From an uncultured Oscillospiraceae bacterium (GTDB lineage Bacteria > Bacillota > Clostridia > Oscillospirales > Oscillospiraceae), in NCBI GenBank assembly GCA_944385415.1, contig CALWXC010000001.1, positions 124,001 to 188,000 on the forward strand: a DNA stretch of 64,000 nucleotides, read 5' to 3'. The position numbers were made by a program, and so were the translations under genes. Positions within the stretch are counted from its first letter, which is position 1. Every line of letters starts with the position of its first letter. Below the pieces are notes generated by a model that saw only the letters and a program-made list of their open reading frames with translations, was not told the DNA's origin and did no database searches. Shown one piece after another: positions 1 through 10,322 of this stretch.

Positions 1-80
1 ATGATGCCGTGGGTGCAGCCGGGGCAGTAGTGCATGGGCGCGTCGGTCAACGCGTGGGGCTTCTGAAAGACGATGCTCAT
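1..80 (-). CDS. 2-oxoacid:ferredoxin oxidoreductase beta subunit, N-terminal fragment
   Basis: This gene starts at the ATG whose first base is 80 and runs off the window edge. The 26 visible residues include [10 protein letters not shown], the thiamine-diphosphate-subunit signature with a cluster-ligand CPGC seen in KorB/VorA/IorB-type beta subunits. Its start overlaps the stop of the alpha-subunit gene (ATGA type), so the two are translationally coupled in the same operon. The beta subunit would bind thiamine diphosphate and a 4Fe-4S cluster and carry out oxidative decarboxylation, or reductive carboxylation, of a 2-oxoacid together with the alpha and ferredoxin subunits. Substrate cannot be fixed from this fragment. 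Confidence 0.85.
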   Translation of the reverse strand, partial: MSIVFQKPHALTDAPMHYCPGCTHGI

Positions 81-1144
81 TGGTCGGTACCTCCCTCATT
101 GGCATGGATGATGGATTCCAGCACCTGTTCCGGCGAGGGGATCATACCGCCGACGCGGTTGCACAGGTACACGGGACGGCGGCAGCGGGTGGCCAACTCC
201 ACGTCCTCGATCATCTGGCCCATGGACAGCTCCACCGACAGGAACGCTTTGCAGTGGTCGGCGGCGGCCAGCAGGGGCTTCTTGGGGAAGGGCCACAGGG
301 TGATGGGACGGATCAGACCCGCTTTGATGCCCCGCTTCCGGGCTTCGTTGATGGCGTTCTTGGAGACGCGGGCGGCGATGCCGTAGGCCACCACGCACAC
401 CTCGGCGTCGTCCATGAAGTACGATTCCCAACGGGCTTCCTGCTCCGCAATGGCGGCGTACCGCTCATAGCGGTTAAAGTTGAACTGCTCCAGCTCCGCC
501 GGGTCCAGAGACAGGGAATTGACAATGTTGTGCTTGCGGCCCGTCCGGGTGCCGGTGACGGCCCAGGGCTTTTCGATGACTTCCGGCTCGCTGGTGTTCA
601 GCTCCACCGGCTCCATCATCTGGCCCATGGTGCCGTCGGCGAAGATCATGGCCGTCATCCGGTAGCGGTCGGCCAGATCAAAGGCCGTCCGGGTCAGGTC
701 GGCCATCTCCTGGACGCTGGCCGGGGCCAGAACGATCATATGGAAGTCGCCGTGACCGGGGGCGCGGGTGGCCTGGAAATAGTCGGACTGGGACGGCTGA
801 ATGCCGCCGAGACCGGGGCCGCCCCGCTGGACGTTGACCACCACGGCGGGCAGATCGGAACCGGCCAGATAGGAAAGGCCCTCCGATTTCAGGGACAGTC
901 CGGGGCTGGAAGAGGAGGTCATGACGCGGGCGCCTGCGGAGGACGCGCCGTAGACCATATTGATGGCCGCAATTTCACTTTCGGCCTGCAAAAAGGTGCC
1001 GCCGATCTTGGGCATCCGCTTGGCCATGTAGGCGGCAATCTCCGTCTGGGGCGTGATGGGGTAGCCGAAATAGAACCGGCATCCGGCCTGGATGGCGGCC
1101 TCGGCAATGGCCTCGTTGCCCTTCATCAAAACTTTGTCTGCCAT
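77..1144 (-). CDS. vorB: 2-oxoacid:ferredoxin oxidoreductase alpha subunit (VorB/KorA type)
   Basis: The 355-residue protein is full length for VorB/KorA alpha subunits. Near the N-terminus it has [16 protein letters not shown], the pyrimidine-binding region of the family, then [17 protein letters not shown] and the QRGGPGLGG motif. A transketolase C-terminal-like domain follows from about residue 245. It forms the cytoplasmic thiamine-diphosphate enzyme together with the beta subunit downstream and the ferredoxin subunit two bases upstream. Relatives act on branched-chain 2-oxoacids (2-oxoisovalerate) or 2-oxoglutarate. The VorB assignment is by resemblance, and the acyl-CoA synthetase in the same operon favours acyl-CoA exchange chemistry. 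Confidence 0.85.
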   Translation of the reverse strand: MADKVLMKGNEAIAEAAIQAGCRFYFGYPITPQTEIAAYMAKRMPKIGGTFLQAESEIAAINMVYGASSAGARVMTSSSSPGLSLKSEGLSYLAGSDLPAVVVNVQRGGPGLGGIQPSQSDYFQATRAPGHGDFHMIVLAPASVQEMADLTRTAFDLADRYRMTAMIFADGTMGQMMEPVELNTSEPEVIEKPWAVTGTRTGRKHNIVNSLSLDPAELEQFNFNRYERYAAIAEQEARWESYFMDDAEVCVVAYGIAARVSKNAINEARKRGIKAGLIRPITLWPFPKKPLLAAADHCKAFLSVELSMGQMIEDVELATRCRRPVYLCNRVGGMIPSPEQVLESIIHANEGGTDQ

Positions 1145-1145
1145 G

Positions 1146-1361
1146 TTACACCTCTTCCTTTTCTACGGTAATGACGCAGTCGGGACACATGGTGGCGCAG
1201 AAAGCACAGGCCACGCAGGCGGCGGCGTCGGTCATCTCCGCCGGGTGGTGGCCCTTGGCGTTGATGCGGTCGGCGGACAGGCGGAGAATCTTCTTGGGAC
1301 ATGCGTCCACGCAGAGGCCGCAGCCCTTGCACAGATCCTCCTGGAACGTAACAGTTGCCAT
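1146..1361 (-). CDS. 2[4Fe-4S] ferredoxin subunit of 2-oxoacid oxidoreductase
   Basis: This 71-residue protein carries two complete cluster motifs, [12 protein letters not shown] and [12 protein letters not shown], the pattern of a bacterial 2[4Fe-4S] ferredoxin or delta subunit. It lies two bases before the alpha-subunit gene, so it is very probably the electron-transfer subunit (KorD/VorD) of the complex. It would pass low-potential electrons between the thiamine-diphosphate site and soluble ferredoxin. Its start follows an AGGAGGAACC ribosome-binding site. The small size and gene order match delta subunits of split oxidoreductases rather than a free ferredoxin. Confidence 0.9.
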   Translation of the reverse strand: MATVTFQEDLCKGCGLCVDACPKKILRLSADRINAKGHHPAEMTDAAACVACAFCATMCPDCVITVEKEEV

Positions 1362-1372
1362 AATGGTTCCTC

Positions 1373-2038
1373 CTAAAAGAAATCCCGGGCCTGAAGCGTC
1401 AGGCCCAGCAGATGGGGAATTTTGTCTTGCAGCTCCGGCACCAGCCGGGCGTCCACGGTGGTCATGGCGATGGGCAGGCCGCTGCGCCTGGAGACCTCCT
1501 CGGCGTAGGCCAGAGAATCCAGCACCGTCTGGGCCGTGGTTTCCGGGCCGAGATTGGAGTTGTTGACCAGAGCCGTGGCCCGGATGCCCCCGGCGGCCTC
1601 GATCTCCCGGAGAATTTCCAGAGTGTCCGGGGCGTCGTGGGACAGGGGCCGGTACCCGTTGATGACCAGATAGAACGCGTAATCGCCCTCTTTGAGGATA
1701 CCGGGAGCGTACCGGCCCAGGGCCAAGGCGCCCCGGTCGTCGCCGCCGATATCGAGAACGGCATACCGGCTGGTATCGTCTACAACGGCGTACATCTCCT
1801 GGGGCAATGCGGGTAAATCCACATTGGACCCGGCGTAGGGCGACGACAGCAGCGAAATCCCCTGGGCGGCCAGCCGGTCCCGGCTGTCGGCGGACCGGAA
1901 ATAGGGATTGACAATATCCAGGTCCGCCACGGTGACGGCCTTGCCCGACGATGCCAGGGCTTCGGCGTAATTGATGGCGATATTGGTTTTACCGGAGCCG
2001 TAATGACCGGCAAAGAGGGTAATGCGATGGGGTTTCAT
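1373..2038 (-). CDS. P-loop ATPase of the MinD/CobQ-like class
   Basis: The 221-residue protein begins with a Walker A segment, [15 protein letters not shown] (about residues 11-25), then [15 protein letters not shown], a SIMIBI-type switch segment, and [11 protein letters not shown] as a candidate Walker B. It resembles the nucleotide-binding proteins (CobQ/CobB/MinD/ParA class) that clostridia often encode next to 2-oxoacid:ferredoxin oxidoreductase genes. It lies 11 bases upstream of the ferredoxin gene in the same operon. A role in assembling or loading the iron-sulfur enzyme is plausible but is inference. No partner-binding domain or membrane segment is visible. Confidence 0.7.
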   Translation of the reverse strand: MKPHRITLFAGHYGSGKTNIAINYAEALASSGKAVTVADLDIVNPYFRSADSRDRLAAQGISLLSSPYAGSNVDLPALPQEMYAVVDDTSRYAVLDIGGDDRGALALGRYAPGILKEGDYAFYLVINGYRPLSHDAPDTLEILREIEAAGGIRATALVNNSNLGPETTAQTVLDSLAYAEEVSRRSGLPIAMTTVDARLVPELQDKIPHLLGLTLQARDFF

Positions 2039-2136
2039 AACAAATCACCTAATAGGTATTGTAACACAAAACGGGGAGAACGCAAGGAAAACAGGGCGGC
2101 GGGGACCAATATCCCCGCCGCCGCAGGGATGACTCC

Positions 2137-4410
<2,274 letters not shown>

Positions 4411-4467
4411 GGGTCAAACCTCCTGATATGTTGTAAGGTCCTGCCTGGGATATGATTTCTGCATAAC

Positions 4468-4750
4468 AAAAAAATCCGTCCCAAAGCAAGTAAAACGCTT
4501 TGAGACGGAATAAACATTCCGCGGTACCACTCAAATTGCGCCATGGGCTATTGCCGGACGCCACCTCATAGGATCTATCAATCCTTGCACACTGACGCTG
4601 TGCGGCTCGGAGAACACTACTGACCCGGCGGGCGTTTGCATCCTCAGCTCGGAAGGGATGGGTCACCGTTGTCCGCTGCCCTGCCGCCTTGCACCACCCG
4701 GCGGCTCTCTGAAAAGGAGTCGGACTGGACCGTCTTCGTCATTGCCTATG
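4468..4750 (-). ncRNA. T-box leader RNA with intrinsic terminator
   Basis: On the minus strand the leader carries the T-box antiterminator core GAGTGGTACCGCGGAA (complement of 4517-4532). It is followed by a terminator stem CCGTCTCAAAGCG...GCTTTGGGACGG (complement of 4475-4509) and a run of seven T. Upstream, AGAGAGCC and GGTGGTGCAAGGCGGC match the distal part of Stem I. A GTCCG/CGGAC helix and the segment AACGGTGACC (complement of 4661-4670) mark the likely specifier loop. By alignment to glycyl T-boxes the codon could be GGT (Gly), and GTG (Val) overlaps it, so this is unresolved. T-boxes bind uncharged tRNA and prevent termination; here the controlled gene is the acyl-CoA synthetase operon. 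Confidence 0.9.
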
Positions 4751-4755
4751 GCGCT

Positions 4756-4784
4756 ATTGTACGCCCGCCACGCCCACTTGTCAA
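4756..4784 (-). promoter_or_regulatory. Promoter of the T-box/acyl-CoA synthetase operon
   Basis: On the minus strand a consensus -35 TTGACA (complement of 4779-4784) is followed by a 17-base spacer and TACAAT (complement of 4756-4761). Transcription would start near 4749, a few bases upstream of Stem I of the T-box leader. Confidence 0.85.
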
Positions 4785-4935
4785 GGACTTCTTTCCGCGT
4801 GGGGTGGATTTGCTACGGCAGTCAAGTACATCATGAAAGCAAAAACACTATTCTGTACACATTATCCTGTGCAACCTTGTGAAAGTATGTCGAATTTTTG
4901 AACAGATTTCAGAAGTTTTACACATTTTCACAGAG

Positions 4936-4963
4936 TTGTCCACAGAAGATGGAGTTTTCCACA
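4936..4963 (+). other. Pair of near-consensus DnaA boxes upstream of nrdG
   Basis: TTGTCCACA (4936-4944) and TTTTCCACA (4955-4963) each differ by one base from the DnaA box TTATCCACA. They lie in the same orientation 19 bases apart, 23 bases before the -35 of nrdG. DnaA control of ribonucleotide reductase genes is known in other bacteria; here it is only suggested by the sequence. Confidence 0.4.
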
Positions 4964-4985
4964 AAAATTACCGGGCCTTTTTGGC

Positions 4986-5014
4986 TTGCACCCTGGGAAG
5001 CGGGGGAGTATAAT
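4986..5014 (+). promoter_or_regulatory. Promoter of nrdG
   Basis: TTGCAC (4986-4991), a 17-base spacer and a perfect TATAAT (5009-5014) precede the ATG at 5050. A GGGAGGTGG ribosome-binding site lies between them. Confidence 0.75.
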
Positions 5015-5049
5015 CAAGCCTGTATCGCTGTTTGGGAGGTGGCGCAAGG

Positions 5050-5736
5050 ATGCAATTGGGCGGATTACAAAAACTGACGCTACTGGATTTTCCGGGCCGT
5101 CTGGCCTGCACGGCCTTTACGGTGGGCTGCAATTTCCGCTGTCCATGGTGCCACAACGGTTCTCTGGTGCGGCGGACGGCGGAGACCTTCGATGCGTCGG
5201 AGCTGCTGGCCTTTCTGCGCAAGCGCCGGGGCGTCCTGGACGGCGTCTGCATCAGCGGCGGTGAACCGCTGCTCCATGACACGCTGGCCGACACCCTGCG
5301 GGCCGTCAAGGACCTGGGCTACGCGGTGAAGCTGGACACCAACGGCAGTTTTCCCGACAAGCTGCGGCAGCTGGTGGAAGACGGGCTGGTGGATTACGTA
5401 GCCATGGATGTAAAAAATTGTCGGGAGCACTACGGCGTCACGGCGGGCGTTCCCGATCTGGACGTGTCGCCCATTGTCGAATCGGTGTCGTATCTGCTGT
5501 CGGAGCCGGTGGAATTTGAGTTCCGTACGACGGTGGTTGGGCAATTTCACAACAGGGAAAATATGGAAGCTCTGGCCCGGTGGATTGCCGGGGCCAAACG
5601 GTATTTTCTCCAGTCCTTTGTGGATGGGGAAACCCTGTTGTCACGGGGCTGTACGGGCCTTTCTCCACAGGAGATGGAGGACCTCCGGCAGGTGGTTCTG
5701 CCCTGGGTCCCCGGTGTCGAATTGAGGGGGACATAA
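5050..5736 (+). CDS. nrdG: Anaerobic ribonucleoside-triphosphate reductase activating protein
   Basis: The 228-residue radical SAM protein has the cluster motif CNFRCPWC (C-x3-C-x2-C) near residue 26, then the SAM-binding ISGGEPL and later DYVAMDVKN. This architecture fits NrdG/PflA-type activases that form the glycyl radical. The next gene, 151 bases downstream, encodes the class III reductase NrdD, which makes that enzyme the likely substrate. The ATG at 5050 is preferred over the upstream in-frame start because GGGAGGTGG sits at the right distance. The order nrdG-nrdD is reversed from the nrdDG order of many bacteria. Confidence 0.88.
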   Translation: MQLGGLQKLTLLDFPGRLACTAFTVGCNFRCPWCHNGSLVRRTAETFDASELLAFLRKRRGVLDGVCISGGEPLLHDTLADTLRAVKDLGYAVKLDTNGSFPDKLRQLVEDGLVDYVAMDVKNCREHYGVTAGVPDLDVSPIVESVSYLLSEPVEFEFRTTVVGQFHNRENMEALARWIAGAKRYFLQSFVDGETLLSRGCTGLSPQEMEDLRQVVLPWVPGVELRGT

Positions 5737-5783
5737 CACAATATCTTGTGGTTCGACAAAATTATGACGACAATATTCTGTGG
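5736..5783 (+). promoter_or_regulatory. Tandem NrdR boxes upstream of nrdD
   Basis: ACACAATATCTTGTGG (5736-5751) closely matches the NrdR consensus acaCwAtATaTwGtgt. A second copy, CGACAATATTCTGTGG (5768-5783), lies exactly 32 bases downstream, the three-helical-turn spacing typical of NrdR operator pairs. NrdR is an ATP-cone repressor of ribonucleotide reductase genes. The first box begins on the last base of the nrdG stop codon, so it lies inside the nrdG-nrdD gap and would control nrdD on its own or within the operon. Confidence 0.8.
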
Positions 5784-5887
5784 TTTCTGCCCATTGATTC
5801 CGGCGCGCCGACATGGTATGCTGTACCCGTTCCTCCGAGGGAGGAGCGGGACTTTTTTTACCATCGGCACGAAGGAGAGATCAGCAT

Positions 5888-8275
5888 ATGTATGAGGTTC
5901 GCAAGCGGGACGGACAGATCGTCCCTTTGGATATTCAGAAGATCGGCACCGCCATCCGCAAGGCCTTTGACGCCAGAAACCGCCAGTACACGGACGATAT
6001 TATCGATCTGCTGGTGCTGCGGGTCACGGCGGACTATGAGCCCAAAATCGAAAAGGGCGTCATTGATGTGGAGTCCATCCAGGACAGCGTGGAGGCGGTG
6101 CTGCAATCGGCCGGTTATACGGACGTGGCAAAAAGCTATATCCTCTACCGGAAGCAGCGGGAGCGTCTGCGCAACGTCCGTTCCACCATTCTCGACTACA
6201 AGGAGACGGTGAACAGCTACGTCAACGTCACCGACTGGCGCGTCAAGGAGAATTCCACAGTGACCTATTCCGTGGGTGGTCTGATTCTCTCCAACTCCGG
6301 CGCCATTACGGCCAACTACTGGCTTTCTGAGATCTACGACGAGGAAATTGCCAACGCCCACCGCAATGCGGACATCCACCTCCATGACCTGTCCATGCTC
6401 ACCGGCTACTGTGCCGGCTGGAGCCTCAAGCAGCTGATTCAGCAGGGTCTCGGCGGCATTCCCGGCAAGATCACATCGTCCCCGGCCAACCACCTGTCCA
6501 CCCTCTGCAATCAGATGGTCAACTTCCTGGGCATCATGCAGAACGAATGGGCCGGCGCCCAGGCGTTTTCCTCCTTCGATACCTATTTGGCCCCCTTTGT
6601 CAAAAAGGACCATCTGGACCAGAAGGAAGTGAAGCAGTGCATTCAGTCCTTTGTCTACGGCGTCAACACCCCCAGCCGTTGGGGTACGCAGGCGCCGTTC
6701 TCCAACATCACCCTGGACTGGACCGTGCCCAAGGACCTGGAGCATCTGCCGGCCATCGTCGGCGGCAAGGAGCAGGACTTCACCTACGGCGACTGCAAAA
6801 AAGAGATGGACATGGTCAACAAGGCGTTTATTGAGATCATGATCGAGGGCGACGCCAACGGCCGCGGCTTCCAGTACCCCATTCCCACCTATTCCATTAC
6901 CAAGGATTTCGACTGGTCCGAGACGGAGAACAACAAGCTGTTGTTTGAAATGACGGCCCGGTACGGCACCCCCTATTTTTCCAACTATATCAACTCCGAT
7001 ATGGAGCCCTCCGACGTCCGTTCCATGTGCTGCCGCCTGCGGCTCGATCTGCGGGAGCTGCGGAAAAAGTCCGGCGGCTTCTTCGGGTCCGGCGAATCCA
7101 CCGGCTCCGTGGGCGTGGTCACCATCAATATGCCCCGGATTGCCTACTTGTCCCGGAACAAGGAAGGGTTTTATGAGCGGCTGGACCACATGATGGACAT
7201 TGCGGCCCGCAGTCTGAAAATCAAGCGGACCGTCATCACCAAACTGCTGAACGAGGGGCTGTACCCCTATACGAAGCACTATCTGGGCACCTTCGACAAC
7301 CACTTCTCCACCATCGGCCTGGTGGGCATGAACGAAGCCTGCCTCAACGCCCGCTGGATTGGCGAGGACCTGACCCATCCGGCGGCCCAGGATTTCACGG
7401 CGGAGGTTCTGGACCATATGCGGGAGCGGTTGAGCGATTATCAGGAGCAGTACGGCGACCTGTACAACCTGGAGGCCACCCCCGCCGAATCCACCACCTA
7501 TCGTCTGGCCAAGCACGACGTGGAGAAGTACCCGGATATCATCACGGCGGCCCAGCCCGGCGGCACGCCGTACTATACCAATTCCTCCCATCTGCCCGTG
7601 GGCTTCACCGAGGATATTTTCGCCGCCCTGGATATCCAGGACAAGCTCCAGACCAAGTACACCTCCGGTACCGTGTTCCATGCCTTTTTGGGCGAGAAGC
7701 TGCCCGATTGGAAGGCGGCGGCCCGGCTGGTGCGGACCATTGCGGAGAATTACGAACTGCCCTATTACACCATGTCGCCCACCTATTCCATCTGCGCTGA
7801 GCATGGATATCTCAGCGGCGAACAGTACGTTTGCCCCCACTGCGGCGCGAAGACGGAGGTCTACAGCCGGATTACGGGGTATTACCGTCCGGTGCAGAAC
7901 TGGAACGAGGGCAAGGCCCAGGAGTTCAAGGAGCGGAAGCTGTACGTGGTGGGCGACGCCACCAAGCTGCCCAATACGTGCCGCGTGAAAGCGGTGCAGG
8001 AGGAGACCGCCGATCCCTGCGGATTGAGCGACGGCGTGTACCTGTTCACCACAAAGACCTGCCCCAATTGTAAGCTGGTCAAGCGGTATTTGGAGATTGT
8101 GGGCATGGCCTATGAGGAAGTCGATGCCGAGGAGCAGGCCCAGTTGGCCATGGACCTGGGTATCCGGCAGGCGCCCACGCTGGTGGTGACCCAGGAGGGA
8201 CAAATGCAGCGGTTTGACGGCGCAGGAGAGATTAAGCAGTTTTTGGATAATGTCTCCCGGAGCCTGAGAGCATAA
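5888..8275 (+). CDS. nrdD: Class III ribonucleoside-triphosphate reductase with C-terminal glutaredoxin-like domain
   Basis: The 795-residue protein reduces ribonucleotides to deoxyribonucleotides without oxygen. It starts with an ATP-cone (MYEVRKRDGQIVPLDIQKI). The barrel contains the active-site pair MCCRL (C381, C382) and GGFFGSGESTGSVG. Zinc-ligand cysteines are ICAEHGY and YVCPHCG, and the glycyl radical is G664 in SRITGYYRP. Family members normally end soon after that glycine. Here about 70 extra residues form a glutaredoxin-like domain with CPNC (C725, C728) and QAPTLVV. The ATG at 5888 has GAAGGAGAG upstream. NrdG is encoded just before it and NrdR boxes precede it. The fused redoxin suggests a thiol rather than formate as reductant, which is inference. 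Confidence 0.93.
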   Translation: MYEVRKRDGQIVPLDIQKIGTAIRKAFDARNRQYTDDIIDLLVLRVTADYEPKIEKGVIDVESIQDSVEAVLQSAGYTDVAKSYILYRKQRERLRNVRSTILDYKETVNSYVNVTDWRVKENSTVTYSVGGLILSNSGAITANYWLSEIYDEEIANAHRNADIHLHDLSMLTGYCAGWSLKQLIQQGLGGIPGKITSSPANHLSTLCNQMVNFLGIMQNEWAGAQAFSSFDTYLAPFVKKDHLDQKEVKQCIQSFVYGVNTPSRWGTQAPFSNITLDWTVPKDLEHLPAIVGGKEQDFTYGDCKKEMDMVNKAFIEIMIEGDANGRGFQYPIPTYSITKDFDWSETENNKLLFEMTARYGTPYFSNYINSDMEPSDVRSMCCRLRLDLRELRKKSGGFFGSGESTGSVGVVTINMPRIAYLSRNKEGFYERLDHMMDIAARSLKIKRTVITKLLNEGLYPYTKHYLGTFDNHFSTIGLVGMNEACLNARWIGEDLTHPAAQDFTAEVLDHMRERLSDYQEQYGDLYNLEATPAESTTYRLAKHDVEKYPDIITAAQPGGTPYYTNSSHLPVGFTEDIFAALDIQDKLQTKYTSGTVFHAFLGEKLPDWKAAARLVRTIAENYELPYYTMSPTYSICAEHGYLSGEQYVCPHCGAKTEVYSRITGYYRPVQNWNEGKAQEFKERKLYVVGDATKLPNTCRVKAVQEETADPCGLSDGVYLFTTKTCPNCKLVKRYLEIVGMAYEEVDAEEQAQLAMDLGIRQAPTLVVTQEGQMQRFDGAGEIKQFLDNVSRSLRA

Positions 8276-8297
8276 AATCAGCACAGCACCCCCAATT

Positions 8298-8340
8298 AAA
8301 AGTTTTACTCGATTTTCATCGAAAATCGAGTAAAACTTTT
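8298..8340. terminator. Bidirectional terminator, minimal form of the TAAAAGTTTT repeat
   Basis: Two perfect 20-base arms (8298-8317 and 8321-8340) flank a 3-base loop, with AAAAGTTTT at each outer end. The palindrome sits between the convergent nrdD and radical SAM genes and ends in T-runs on both strands. The same end sequence recurs in the longer intergenic repeats of this window. Confidence 0.85.
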
Positions 8341-9234
8341 TTATTTTTGGCCCTGGATCACGTCATGGTCCTGGAAATACTGATTGATCGTGTTGAGCGT
8401 CCGTTTTTTATCCCCGGACCACAACGGCGCGGCCAGATGCTTTTTATACCCATCCCCGGTGAGCCGGTGGATGACCATTTGGGGCGGCGTATGCCGCACA
8501 CAATCGGCCAGTAGGGCAGCGTATTCCTCCAACTCCAACGTCCGAAATTTTCCGGCGACGTAATCCACATACAAATCCGTATCATCCAGCACATGGAGCA
8601 GCTGAAACTTGACGCCGTCCGCGCCGCTGCGCCCCACATAGTCCACCGTCTCCAGAATCTGTTCCCGTGTCTCGCCGGGCAGCCCCAGAATCACGTGGAC
8701 GATGACCGTCACGCCCCGTCGCTTCAACTCTGCAACCGCCCGGTCGAAGACCGGCAGCTCCCAGCCCCGCCGGATATATTGTGCGGTTGCTTCGTGGATA
8801 GTCTGCAAGCCCAGTTCCACCCAGACCGGTTTTTTCCAGTTCAATTCCTCCAGCAGGTCCAGCACCGGCTCGGGCAGACAGTCGGGCCGGGTGGCCACCG
8901 ACAGCGCCACCACATCATCGGGGGCCATGGCCGCTTCATACAGGGACCGCAGCCGCTCCACCGGTCCATAGGTGCTGGTAAAACTCTGAAAGTAGGCAAT
9001 GAATTTTTTCCCGCCCTTGGCGGCCACCCGGGCTTTGGCCGCCGCCAGCTGTGCGGCCACGTCCGGACCGGCGGCGGCAAACGCCCCGCTGCCGTCGCCG
9101 CCGCAGAAAATGCAGCCCCGCGTCCCCAGCGTCCCGTCCCGGTTGGGACAGGTAAAGCCCCCGTCCAGGGCCAGTTTGTAGACTTTGCACCCGTATTGTG
9201 CCTTGAGCACCTCATTGATGGAGCGGTAATACAT
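8341..9234 (-). CDS. TIGR01212-type (YhcC-like) radical SAM protein
   Basis: The 297-residue protein has TCPNRDGTLGTRGCIFCGG near the N-terminus, the characteristic spaced-cysteine cluster motif of the YhcC/TIGR01212 radical SAM family. It is followed by SVATRPDCLPEPVL and WVELGLQTIHE, which are conserved in that family. The ATG at 9234 follows GGGAGGTCTGCCC; the longer upstream open frame lacks such a site. It is a cytoplasmic iron-sulfur enzyme whose reaction is not established. It converges on nrdD across the bidirectional terminator and has no operon partner. Confidence 0.85.
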   Translation of the reverse strand: MYYRSINEVLKAQYGCKVYKLALDGGFTCPNRDGTLGTRGCIFCGGDGSGAFAAAGPDVAAQLAAAKARVAAKGGKKFIAYFQSFTSTYGPVERLRSLYEAAMAPDDVVALSVATRPDCLPEPVLDLLEELNWKKPVWVELGLQTIHEATAQYIRRGWELPVFDRAVAELKRRGVTVIVHVILGLPGETREQILETVDYVGRSGADGVKFQLLHVLDDTDLYVDYVAGKFRTLELEEYAALLADCVRHTPPQMVIHRLTGDGYKKHLAAPLWSGDKKRTLNTINQYFQDHDVIQGQK

Positions 9235-9374
9235 GGGCAGACCTCCCGGCGGTTTTTTCTGATTGTACCATAGAATTTCCCATGGTGCACGGCGCTTCTT
9301 GGAAAAGCGGTTGCAATCTGCCGCCGGATTTGGCATAATGTATAGAAATGAGTATTGCGCTGGGAGGCGATGCA

Positions 9375-10289
9375 ATGGACGGATATACGGTATCACAGTG
9401 GGTGCTCTTTTTTCTGGTCTACTGCTTTTTCGGCTGGTGTATTGAATCCACCTTTGTATCCTGCCGGACCCGAAAACTGGTCAACCGCGGCTTTCTCAAC
9501 GGCCCGGTCATCCCCATTTACGGCTTCGGCGCCATCGCCATTCTGTTCGCCACCCTGCCGGTGCGGACCCATCCTGTAGCTGTGTTCTTCCTGGGCATGA
9601 TTGCCGCTTCCGTGCTGGAATATTTTACGGGAATGGCCATGGAGGCCATTTTCAAGGTCCGCTATTGGGACTACTCCGATAATTTTATGAACCTCAATGG
9701 CCATATCTGCCTGTTTACGTCCCTCTGTTGGGGCGCCCTCAGCGTGGTGCTGGTGGAGTGGATTCACCGGGGCGTGGAACGGGTGATTCTGGGTCTGCCG
9801 GACAGTGTGTCCCAGCTGCTTTCTCTGATTCTCTCCGGCATTTTCCTGGCCGATCTGGCCGTGTCTCTCAAGACGGCTCTGGATCTGCGGAAGCTGCTGG
9901 AACAGCTGGAAGCCTATTCGGAGAAGGCCAAGGAGGAGGCCCGGCAGCTGCAGGAGCGCATGGCGGAGCATATGGAGCAGAGCCGGGAGCGATTCCTGGA
10001 GAAGCTGCCCGACGGCGGCGAAGCGCTGCAAAAGCGCATTGAATCCTGGGAGCAGGCCGCCGAACGGTGGGAGCAGAGCGAAACCGTTGCCAAACTCCGC
10101 GCCGATCTGGCCGCCTGGAAGGCCCGGCGGGAACAGGCCCGCGAGGGCTTCCGCCAGCGCATGACCCTGGACAAGCGGCTCCTGCTGCGGAACAACCCCA
10201 CCGCCCGGTCCAAGCGCTACGGCGAACAGCTGCGGTTCCTGCGCCAGCGGATGTACGAGGAATATCTGGAACGGAAAAAGAAGCATTGA
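9375..10289 (+). CDS. Putative ABC transporter permease (CmpB/DUF1113 family) with coiled-coil tail
   Basis: The 304-residue protein starts at the ATG at 9375, which is preceded by GGGAGGCG; an earlier in-frame ATG at 9348 lacks a site. The first half has about four to five membrane segments and the family motifs FFGWCIES, NRGFLNGP and YWDYS. The second half, from about residue 175, is charged and predicted coiled coil (LRKLLEQLEAYSEKAKEEAR), probably cytoplasmic. The family is annotated as putative ABC permease, but its transport role is unproven and no ATPase lies nearby. It is followed closely by the D-amino-acid transaminase gene. Confidence 0.7.
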   Translation: MDGYTVSQWVLFFLVYCFFGWCIESTFVSCRTRKLVNRGFLNGPVIPIYGFGAIAILFATLPVRTHPVAVFFLGMIAASVLEYFTGMAMEAIFKVRYWDYSDNFMNLNGHICLFTSLCWGALSVVLVEWIHRGVERVILGLPDSVSQLLSLILSGIFLADLAVSLKTALDLRKLLEQLEAYSEKAKEEARQLQERMAEHMEQSRERFLEKLPDGGEALQKRIESWEQAAERWEQSETVAKLRADLAAWKARREQAREGFRQRMTLDKRLLLRNNPTARSKRYGEQLRFLRQRMYEEYLERKKKH

Positions 10290-10322
10290 TTCCGTTTCAT
10301 CATGGATTTGGAGGAATGTCAG

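Noticed and set aside
4844..4872. Two NrdR-box-like sequences upstream of nrdG (CACTATTCTGT and ACACATTATCCTGTGC)
   Set aside because: Their spacing of 14 bases does not match the 15-16 or 31-32 base spacing of NrdR pairs, and they lie over 110 bases from the nrdG promoter.
5858..8284. 808-residue open frame on the minus strand opposite nrdD, and similar long antisense frames (20612-22267, 36264-37862, 47235-49049, 53150-55135)
   Set aside because: These are mirror frames caused by the high-GC codon bias of the real genes. They lack ribosome-binding sites and their composition (His/Gly/Val/Gln-rich) is not protein-like.
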